64,000 nt of DNA from Saxidomus purpurata. Its lineage: Eukaryota; Mollusca; Bivalvia; Venerida; Veneridae. This document shows, one piece after another, positions 48,001-60,000 of the stretch (its first letter is position 1; each line of letters begins with the position of its first letter). A program made the position numbers and the translations under genes. The stretch is taken from the NCBI GenBank assembly GCA_022818135.1, contig JAFMSR010000002.1, positions 28,341,003-28,405,002 of the forward strand, read 5' to 3'. The notes below the pieces were generated by a model. It did no database searches, was not told where the DNA came from, and saw only the letters and a list, made by a program, of their open reading frames with translations.

Positions 48001-51000
48001 GGAAGCACATATTTGTTCAAATTAATAGGTTTATGTTTACATGTTACGTCTGAATTGTTTTGATTGGCTGACCTTATATTGCCGGTAGTGTAATTTAACT
48101 GACACTGTCTTTGTATGCATGCATGAGGTATGTTCAGTGCAAACATCTTTTGAGAAACTTGTGCAATAATACTGTCCTTTAAGATTTAGTTATGTCGAGT
48201 GTTTTATAAAATGTAAAAATACTTTGCAGTTATTCACTGTCCCATACCACCAGATGGCGTCAGGAATACTTACAGTCCAATACTAATGGACTACATATAT
48301 AACGATACTATAGTACACACGTGTGATATTGGTTACAATCATAGCAGTGGCGATCTAGAACGGGAGTGTCTTCATGATAAAACTTGGTCAGGCTTTACAC
48401 CGATATGTACCAGTAAGTTTGATATGAATACTCCGTTATGTCTTCTCCACAAAGTAATGTCAACTACTGGAGGCATATTACTATTACTTTCAATTGTAAG
48501 AGATATAATATTACGATTACATCAAAACAGCTGAATACGAATACATTGATTTTGATTTAATTCTTTTTTTACTTTATATTTCCTCTAATCGATCAAATAT
48601 TTAAGAAAAGTGTATATCAAAGGAAGTTATATTTAGAATTTCAGTTTAATTATAGAACCGAAACAAACACGTCAAGGGCAAGGTCAATTGTTTACTAACC
48701 ATTTAAAGATATCAACAAAACTAAGTAATTGTCTGTTTCAGTTGTCACTTGTGATAAAATAGATGTTCCACATATGACATTTGACCCTCCTACCGCCGAC
48801 ACACACGATTTCAACACGACAATAGAGTACTCGTGTGATATTGGATACAATCACACATATGGTGATCTGTTCCAAACATGTAACTACACTGGTGAATGGA
48901 CGGGAACTCTACCTAATTGTACAAGTTAGTTATTGAATGGATTACGCTGCTTTGATATCACTGCTTTATTACAGCACAATGCATATATAAGTACAAAAGT
49001 TTGGATATAGGAACTGTTGTCGTCAACTGGTCCTTTAAATGTTTTACGCTTGAGTGCGTAGTCACGTTTTCACTGTCGTTCTTGTTAGAATTTTGATCTT
49101 TGATGGTAATTTTGATACATTAAACTTTGACAGAAACTTAAGCAACTGGTAAATCATGGTTCATGCTCTTTAGTGAATCGCGTTACGTCTAAATAGCAGA
49201 ACTTACCATTTGACGATGTTCATCTTGTATAGATAGCGAATACAAATAAGTACAGCCGACCCTCGTTCATTCAGAGTTCATGGAACTAATCGAACAGTCT
49301 AAATGTATGCAAAAACATTGATGACTAGCAACTGACTTGTTTGACTTAAGTCTTTGAGTCTGATATAACGATAATTCACTGTATATATTCTAAATGATCG
49401 GAAATTCCGAATGCTGTTTTGGTTGTTTATAGAATTGCTTTAAGTTGTTTTCGCTCAGTTTGGAAGCGCATAATATCAATACTGTAGAAATGAATTGCAT
49501 AGTTGTAATGGTGGATTAAAGATGTCTTAGATAGTTAAAATGATATTTTGATACGAGCTTAGGCCCCTTTAGATCTAGAGATATGTACATCATATCTGAA
49601 TTTGCATCTGGCATTTAAACTAATGATGATAATTCTACTTTTAAACATAATCTGTTAATTCTTTTTAGTAATCGAATGTGATGCCCCTCCGCCCGTTCTT
49701 TACTCATCTCTTAACCCACAGTCAAATGTTTATGTATATTTGGATACACTAACCTACACATGCATTACCGGATATGAGGTAACCAGCGGAAATGACGTCA
49801 GAACATGTACAGAAACTACTGAATGGACAGGATCAGCTCCAAATTGCACAAGTGAGTCAGGATCATTTTATGGCATATCTTAGCTTAAAAGATATAACCA
49901 AACATTTATATGAGCATATCTGTTTTGAAATAATGTTATACCAAATATTTATGTCGTTAGGTGAATTGTTGACGTCAGATGATGTAATGTAAGAAAACTG
50001 CTACATTGCCTATGTTGTAGATTTTAAAGTATTAATAAAGGCCTATAATGAGATGTAAATGATACACAAAAGTAAACTTTTGTGATAGAAAGTTGGTCAG
50101 TTAAACGTCTAATATGATGTAACCGGAAATATGCGTCTGTATGCCGGTATGTATACGTTGACGTCGGCTGATGCTTTTTGACGTTCTTGGCAAATATCGT
50201 AGATGTAGCATTACTTCGTGCAATAAAATTCAGATTTGGTTCTTATGAATCACCTTACATTTTCCACTAGCAGGTTTGAACAGATTTTAACCGACCCAGT
50301 TTTATAGTCGTGCATCAAACGGAAAAATGACTATAAAAACTTAATGTTTCCTTAAAATCACTTTTATCGAATTGAGTCAATTACTGATATGCTGAAATAC
50401 TGCAAAGGGAAATTTACAAAAAAACGTGGAATGTATACGGCTGATGCTATATATACACCAACAAATACACATTTTCCTGGATCTGTGTTTGTCCTATATC
50501 CCGTGCGCTAATGACGTCGACAAACATTTTATTTTACGTCATCTGAAACTTACGTTTCAAGTGAATTTGAAGCAGTTAAACTGTTGCATTGTAAAGTTAA
50601 ATAAACGGATAAGGATATAACTGTTACACAGAAGCCATGTACACACAGATAAAGTAAAGGACCTTTCTTTACTTTTCTGCCGTCAAATGTGCATACGCTA
50701 TATCTTTTTCGTTTCAGTTTATATAAATACAGTTGATTCACAAATGCCTACTGAGTAGTAGTCTGACTTTGTACGCTTTATCAATCTGTTTCTTTGCAGT
50801 TATTCACTGTCCTATACCACCAGATGGCGTCAGGAATACTTTCAGTCCAATACTAATGGACTACATATATAACGATACTATAGTGCACTCGTGTGTTATT
50901 GGTTACAATCATAGCAGTGGCGATCTAGAACGGAAGTGTCTTCATGATAAAACTTGGTCAGGCACAACACCGATATGTACCAGTAAGCTTCGTACAAGTA

Positions 51001-54000
51001 TTAACGTTTTCCAAACAAACAAAATGACATAGGATGCGATAGGACTTACATTACCTGGGATTTCGTTGTTTATTATCTTAAAATACAATTAGAAATGTAC
51101 AATTTTTATTTTTTCATACGTTACAGAAAGATTTTTACATATATATAATCATTATCTTGTCAAAAGGTGTAATAATTTAGGATGCAGACATATTTCATAA
51201 AAGATTTGCCACAGCACGAAATGCCATGACCATATATTCATATATGAAGACATGGAGGAGATTTAAATGAAACAATTTACTGTTTCAGTTGTGACTTGTG
51301 ATAAAATAGATGTTCCACACATGACCTTTGACCCTCCTACCGCCGACACACACGATTTCAACACGACAATAGAGTACTCGTGTGATATTGGATACAATCA
51401 CACATATGGTGATCTGTTCCGAACATGTAACTACACTGGTGTATGGACGGGAACCCTGCCTAATTGTACAAGTATGTAATGCTCTACATAATTTATTGCA
51501 GGCTAGATGGAATAGTGCTTAAACTTTAATGTGATTATAATAAACAAATAAGTACACATCGGCCCAATGTGCTGGAAACTCAAAACACTAGATCTATAGC
51601 TAGATATGACTTTCTCTATTTAATTGTTTAAATCATATGATGTTTATTTAATATACATGCACATGTTTTTCTTCAAATTTATAGTTATTGAATGTGATGC
51701 CCCTCCACCCGTTCTGTACTCCTCTCTGGCTCCCCAGTCAAGTAAATATGTTTACCTCGACACACTTACGTACACGTGCTACACCGGATATGAGGTAACT
51801 AGCGGAAATGACGTCAGAACATGTACAGAAACTACTGAATGGACAGGATCAGCCCCAAATTGCACAAGTGAGTCAAAACTACTCCTCCATGCGTAATGAC
51901 AATATGTGACTTTCATGTAGAATTAACTCAATATATCTGATAAAGAATTTAGTGTTACATAATTAATATGTTACTCTTCAAAGTATGTTAAAGTCAAAGC
52001 AAGCTGATTATGTTATAGCTAAATTTATTAGCAATTTTTATATGTTTTTCAAGAACAATGACAAATAGATAAAGTGAACGACCTTTCTTTACTCTTCTAC
52101 CGTCAAATTTGCATATCTTTTTATGCCCCCGTAGTAGGGCATATTAAAATCTCACCGTCCGTCTGTCTGTCTGTCTGTCTGTCTATCCGTGCGTCCGTCC
52201 TTACATTTTTTCGTGTCCGGGCTGTAACTATTTCATGCATTGAAGGATTTTAAAATAACTTGGCACAAATGTTCAGCACATCAAGTCGATGTGTCGCATG
52301 CAAGACCCACGTCCCTACCTCGAAGGTCAAGGTCACACTTAGAGTTTGAAAGTAATATAATCCTGTATGTACACACATTCGTGTCCGGACTGTTACTTTG
52401 TCATGCATTGAAGGATTTTAAAATAACTTGACACAAATGTGTAGCACATCAAGACGACTTGTCGCGTGCAAGACCCACGTCCCTACCTTGAAAGCCAAGG
52501 TCATACTAAAAGTTTGAAAGTAATAGAATGTATATATGCAATTCGTGTCCGGACTCTTTGTCATGCATTGAAGGATTTAAAATAACTTGGCACAAATGCT
52601 CAGCATATTATGAAGACGTGTCGCATACAACACCCATGACCCTACCTTAAAGGTCAAGGTCACACTTAGAGTTGAAAGGTAATGGAATACTGTAGGCATG
52701 GTAACTCTATAGCGCATGGCAGGATTTTAAAAGTACATGGCACAATTGTTGAGCACATGGAGAGGACACAGACTGTGAGACAACCCTTTCGGGGGCATTC
52801 GCCACTTATGAGGGACAGCTCTTGTTCGTTTCAGTTTATAAATACAGTTGATTCGAAAATATCCAGGCTGACTTTCTACGTTTTATCAATCTGTGTTTCT
52901 TTACAGTTATTCACTGTCCCATACCACCAGATGGCGTCAGGAATACTTACAGTCAAGCACTAATGGACTACATATATAACGATACTATAGTGCACACGTG
53001 TGATATTGGTTACAATCATAGCAGTGGCGATCTAGAACGGAAATGTCTTTATGATAAAAATTGGTCCGGCGTTACACCAATATGCACAAGTAAGCTTTAT
53101 ATAAGTGTTCAACGTTTTCCAAACAAACAAAACATATTTCAAACAGACATGGATTACCATTATAGGACTTACATTACTTAGGGTTGTTTGATTAAGATTT
53201 CAAATACAATTAGAAATGTACAATTTTTATTTTTTCATACGTTACATAATAAATTAAATTTATTGTAATCATTATCGTTTCTTAAGCGGCACTATTAGGG
53301 GAAACAGACATATGTCACGAAATGTCATGGCCATACTTTATATAAGAAGACATGGAGCAGATGTAAATGAAACAATTTACTGTTTCAGTTGTAACTTGTG
53401 ATAAAATAGACGTTCCACACATGACTTTTGACCCTCCTACCGCCGACACACATGATTTCAACACGACAATAGAGTACTCGTGTGATATTGGATACAATCA
53501 CACATATGGTGATCTGTTCCGAACATGTAACTACACTGGTGAATGGACGGGAACTCTACCTAATTGTACAAGTATGTAATGTTCAACATAATTTATAGCG
53601 AAAGAGTTAGAATAGTGCTTGTACGTTAAGATGATTATCATTACCAGATAACTACACATCGGTCCAATGTGCTGGAAACTCAAAACACTAGATCTATAGC
53701 TATATATGTCTTTCTCTTTTTAATTGTTTAAATCATATGATGTCTATCTAATATACATGCACAATTTGTTTACTTCAAATTTATAGTTATTGAATGTGAT
53801 GCCCCTCCACCCGTTCTGTACTCCTCTCTGGCTCCCCAGTCAAGTAAATATGTTTATCTCGACACACTTACGTACACATGCATTACCGGATATGAGGTAA
53901 CTAGCGGAAATGACATCAGAACATGTATAGAAACTACTGAATGGACAGGATCAGCCCCAAATTGCACAAGTGAGTCAAAACTACTCCTCGATGTATGATG

Positions 54001-57000
54001 ACAATATGTAACTTATATGTATAATTAACTCAACATATCTGATAAAGAATTTAGTGTTACATAATTAATATGTAACTCTTCAAAGTCTGCCAAAGTCAAA
54101 GCAAGCCGATTATGTTATAGCTGAATTTGTTAGCAATTTTTATATGTTTTAATTACAATGACACATATATTAAGTTCAAGACCTTTCTTTACTCTTCTAC
54201 CGTCAAATTTGCATATCTTTTTCGTTTTAGTTTATAAATACAGTTGATTCGAAAATATCCAGACTGACTTTCTACGTTTTATCAATATGTGTTTCTTTAC
54301 AGTTATTCACTGTCCCATACCACCAGATGGCGTCAGGAATACTTACATTCCAATACTAATGGACTACATATATAACGATACTATAATGCACACGTGTGAT
54401 ATTGGTTACAATCATAGCAGTGGCGATCTAGCACGGAAGTGTCTTTATGATAAAACATGGTCCGGCGTTACACCAATATGCACAAGTAAGCTTTATATAA
54501 GTGTTCAACGTTTTCCAAACAAACAAAACATATTTCAAACAGACATGGATTACCATTATAGGACTTACATTACTTAGGGTTGTTTGATTAAGATTTCAAA
54601 TACAATTAGAAATGTACAATTTTTATTTTTTCATACGTTACATAATAAATTAAATTTATTGTAATCATTATCGTTTCTTAAGCGGCACTATTAGGGGAAA
54701 CAGACATATATCACGAAATGTCATGGTCATATAAGAAGACATGGAGCAGATGTAAATGAAACAATTTACTGTTAAATTAAATTTATTGTAATCATTATCG
54801 TTTCTAAGCGGCACTATTAGGGGAAACAGACATATATCACGAAATGTCATGGTCATATAAGAAGACATGGAGCAGATGTAAATGAAACAATTTACTGTTT
54901 CAGTTGTAACTTGTGATAAAATAGACGTTCCACACATGACTTTTGACCCTCCTACCGCCGACACACATGATTTCAACACGACAATAGAGTACTCGTGTGA
55001 TATTGGATACAATCACACATATGGTGATCTGTTCCGAACATGTAACTACACTGGTGAATGGACGGGAACTCTACCTAATTGTACAAGTATGTAATGTTCA
55101 ACATAATTTATAGCGAAAGAATTAGAATAGTGCTTGTACGTTAAGATGATTATCATTACCAGATAACTACACATCGGTCCAATGTGCTGGAAACTCAAAA
55201 CACTAGATCTATAGCTAGATATGTCTTTCTCTTTTTAATTGTTTAAATCATATGATGTTTATCTAATATACATGCACATTATTTTTCTCAAATTTATAGT
55301 AATTGAATGTGATGCCCCTCCATCCGTTCTGTACTCCTCTCTGGCTCCCCAGTCAAGTAAATATGTTTATCTTGACACACTGACGTACACGTGCATTACC
55401 GGATATGAGTTAACTAGCGGAAATGACGTCAGAACATGCACAGAAACCGCTGAATGGACAGGATCAGCTCCAAATTGCACAAGTGAGTCAAGATTACTCA
55501 TCCATGCGTGAGGACAATAAATAACGTATATATACTCAAAGGCAAAAGAAACGCAACTTTTTCAAGTTTTTATCATTTATAGAAAATGTAAGCACAAGAT
55601 TTTTCATGAAATCATGGTGGTGGTAAAGTTCCCTATCAGGCTTCCTAAAATTACCATGAACTAATTTATTCAAAATCTGTTTTCCATATGACTATCTCTC
55701 AGTTCTGAGTGTATAAAATTTAAGTGCAACGGTAAAGTTGCATTTATTTTGCTGGTGAGTATATGTTAAATATAAAAATGTAGTGTTACATAATTTATAT
55801 GGTACTTGCCAAAGTCTGTTCAAGTCAAACATGCTGATTATGTTATAGCTAGATTTATTAGCAACTTTAAGATGTTTTTCAATTACAATGATATTCTGCA
55901 AATGCATGTTAATTGTATAACTCTGCATTATACGGAGAGACATGGAGATTTCGTGAAGTAAGACTTATAAAATATTTTTAAAACTGAACTTGGAAAAAGG
56001 CAACAACTGCATACTATCTATTGTCACGAACATCTTAGAAACGATGTCATAAGAGAGAACTTATGCTTTGATAGAATTTAAACTATCCGACCATTGCAGA
56101 TCTTGACCAGCCTGCATATCACAAGTTTTCAGTAAATACCCCTTTGAAAAATTAATCTTAATAGATAGACGGACCAGTTCTCTTTGGAAATTTACCAAGT
56201 CAGGGTTAAAATGATGTGTTTGAACATGTTTTGAGATATTTAAAGCGTTTTCTCAATGTTGCGTTTCATTACAGTTATTCACTGCCCCATACCACCAGAT
56301 GGCGTCAGGAATACTTACATTCCAGAACTAATGGACTACATATATAACGATACTATAGTGCACACGTGTGACATTGGTTATAATCATAGCAGTGGCGATC
56401 TAGAACGGAAGTGTCTTCATGATAAAACTTGGTCTGGTGTGACACCAGTTTGCACTAGTAAGCTTGATATAAAGTTTATCTTATCTCTCCCCCACCTAAC
56501 GCAGGTTGTCTGTGAGACATATTGTATTCCTTTTGATCTTTTGTCCACCCGTAATGATTTTGTCAGAGGTTCTTCTCTAGAACCTGTTTTTAGATTGTAT
56601 TAAAACTTTTGACAAGCCTTTTCTTCTAAATTCAAGTTTCCTATGTTTTTAGATATTTTTATCAAGTAGGTTGAAGCAGAGTAGTTGTCATTTAAAATGT
56701 TGAAGGGCTTCTCCTTTTATTTTGTTTCACGATATTTTGTTATAAAATCATCTGATAACACAAAATATGTGTTAGTCAGGACAATGTTTTCCCTGCATAC
56801 CATTGAGAAAAAACTAAACGACAGAAAAATCGAATTTGTTAAAAGATTACTTCCCTTTGTTTCCTGACTTGGGCAATACAAACTATTCAATATTGATATT
56901 TATCTATTGCTGAAAACACATTAATATGTTTACAGTCTCTTTCCATGACACTTGAAATATCGGCAAATCATTTTGTAATACACATTACCAGTCAAATGAC

Positions 57001-60000
57001 AAATTTTGTTATCGTTATTCACTTTCATAACACTGATAGAGGCTGCAAGGTCGAGGCATATCAGTAAGAAAATAATACAAGAAACGAAACTATGTAAGCG
57101 AAGTTTATTCTATATTACAATGTCACGAAAGTGTAAGGAATGTTGGACAAACTAAGAAATTTCTGTTTCAGTTGTAACCTGTGATAAAATAGATGTTCTA
57201 CATATGACCTTTGACCCTCCCACCGCCGACACACACGATTTTAACACGACAATAGAGTACTCATGTGATATTGGATACAATCACACCTTTGGTGACCTGT
57301 TTCGTACATGTAACTTCACAGCCGAATGGACGGGAACTCTGCCTAATTGTACGAGTACGTACATTCTTTACACAGTATATGCTTACAGAAGAAGTATATT
57401 TTTACACAGTCTATATGCTTCTATAACATGTAAATTTGAATCTGATTGAAATATTTATGTTACTTAAAATGTGAGTTTTTAATTTGATACTGAATACAAA
57501 CGGTTGATGCTTCCAAGAAGATACACATCAAGGATCTGCGTTAGTGCTGTATCACGTGCGCTTACAAAAGATGACTTATTTATCCCCTGAAGCAATTCCA
57601 TTTATAAAAATCTGTTGAAGAGCTTAGACGCAAATAACACAAATGTTCTACTCCGTTATGGTATTAATTCATATCAGATGGATTTTACGCATTTCTTTTT
57701 AATAAAAAGATCCTAGTCTGAAATCTCAAAATGACCAAGGTACTGTATTCATAAATTAACGTTTCTCTGGTTTGACTTAGTGCCTTCATTATGACAAGGC
57801 AAATTATTCGTCACTAGGACTTCCTACATTGTCATTATAAGCTATCAGTTCGTTGTTTGTTATTTTCAGTAATCACATGTGATCCACCGGATCCAATACC
57901 CCACACATCTTACGTGCCTGTTCTAGTTGAACACAACTGGAATACTTCTATTCATTATTCATGTGACGTGGACTACCACTACGTTTCCGGTGTGAACGTA
58001 ACAACGTGTAATGAAAGCGGCTCTTTCCCCCCAGCAAACACAGATTGTTCAGGTAGCATTTTGCTGACTTTCAAAACATTAGAAAATATTTCATTGAAAA
58101 AGTTTGAAAAATGTTCTCTAAAAGTACAATGTACTTGCTAATTTGCTTCACATACACAATTGTTTACTCGTCTTCATCTAGGTCTATTGATTTTATTATG
58201 TGACTTTTATTTTTCATCTTAATCACAGTGCAGCATTATATGACAATCCATGGATCAGAACCTGCTGTCACATGGTATAACGCAACAGTAAACAAGACGG
58301 ACACAATATTTGATTTCGATGGCATGTGTGATGTCATCATAACATGTGTTCCCAATTTAAATGGCGTGAGTCACATAAGAAACGGAAGTCAGTTAATCAT
58401 GACTGTAACACAAACAGCAAGCACAGTGTTAAATGAGTATTTGTGTACTCTGAAGCCATTTCACGGAGAGAGAAACTTTCCATACGTCAGTAGGGATGTG
58501 TTCTTTGGGAACGAAATTCTTGATTTTCAGGTGAGTGTTGGTCATACGTGATAAATGAGATTCTGATCATATACATGTACGTTTGAATAATGGTGATGGT
58601 GTAGATAATGTCCTAGGTATGCAGTCTGGTGTTCCATGGAACTGAATTGTGTATAGTCAGTCTGTTAATTAGCCAGAACTCGGCTTTAATGTTCTCCATT
58701 TTCCCCAGTTATTCTGGTGAGACTGATGGGTGACTTTATTTCTGTCCTACGCACCTTTAGGATCAGGTGCCATCGCCATCGATGTCCAATTTATGGCAGA
58801 TTTGCTTTGATTACAACTTCGGTAAGAGTTCTTTGTAAGGCTGATGAGCATTTGTGCTACCACATGAAATGGAACATTTATGTAGCTTTTAGCCGTTTTG
58901 CGGCTACTAGCATGTGTAATGTGTAATTCATTTTTGTTGAGTCTATGGTCAAGTAATTTCTCCTCTAAACCATTGTTTCATCCCTCTTTCTTATTCTTGA
59001 CCTTTTCTAGCAATAAACAAAAGGGTAACAGACAGAAGTTAAGTCAACCTGAAAAAACTTTTGTGTCTTAATTTGAGAACTGTAATGATACCACTTTAAG
59101 GATTGTCCTCTTCCATTTTGAATACCCATATAAATACAGTAAACTTTAATGAATACATACAATTAAAGTGGTACATTTAAAATTAGCAGACACTTTAGTG
59201 GTATTAAATCTCTTTCGCTTTGTCTACAGTATTGTGGGTTTAGTTAATAAATAAAGCAATTCTTTGATGCATTCTGGGAACCAGTGCTTGTATCGTTTGA
59301 GGGCACAATAGTTGTGATTTATATTAAATATGCTTAAACCTTTGCAAACTACCTCATAACAGGCATTTCTGGACAATCCAATCATTTATTTGGCTGTTGG
59401 AGAGACATATACTTTCATTGCTAATGCAACGGATGGGAGTAATGTTACCATAAAGTGGGAAATGGAATCCAATGTCACGGAGATACAGTCATATCCAGGA
59501 GCGTTTTCAACTGGAATTCTGTCGTACACATTTAACAGGTAATTTAGTCATTTTTATTTTATATTTAACTAAAATAAATTTTACGTAAGATTTATATCAT
59601 TGTTTTAATATATAAGTAGGTGTGACCTAGTTAACTATTTACTAGTATCTGCTAATAAAATTTGGCGTGAACAACATTTTGTGTTTCAAAGATTGATGAG
59701 GTCTTCGGTTTTGTAACTTACCTTAAGTCAAGTGTTGCAAGTCATCTTAACATCAACGCTTGTAATACCAATGTAACTCACACAGTTATGATTAACAAAA
59801 TTGAATAATGGAGAAAAAAGTCTAACAATAGATGAAACTCGAGTTTTGACATGGAAAATGTATACTTTTTCGCCTTGATTGACACATGTGCTGTTTATTT
59901 GTTGAGATTTTGGCTCAACGCATAATTGACAATCTTTAGTTTTAGCAATAAACCTAAAAGATTTGCATATATAATGACTTAAAGAAGGACTTCTGCTCAG

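Noticed and set aside
52240..52963. Open frames with CSAH repeats and others
   Set aside because: They lie in the Helentron-like element's repeated blocks and are not coding.
58717..58926. Open frame in the intron after 58530
   Set aside because: No domain, no matching splice phase and no similarity to PKD or CCP sequence.
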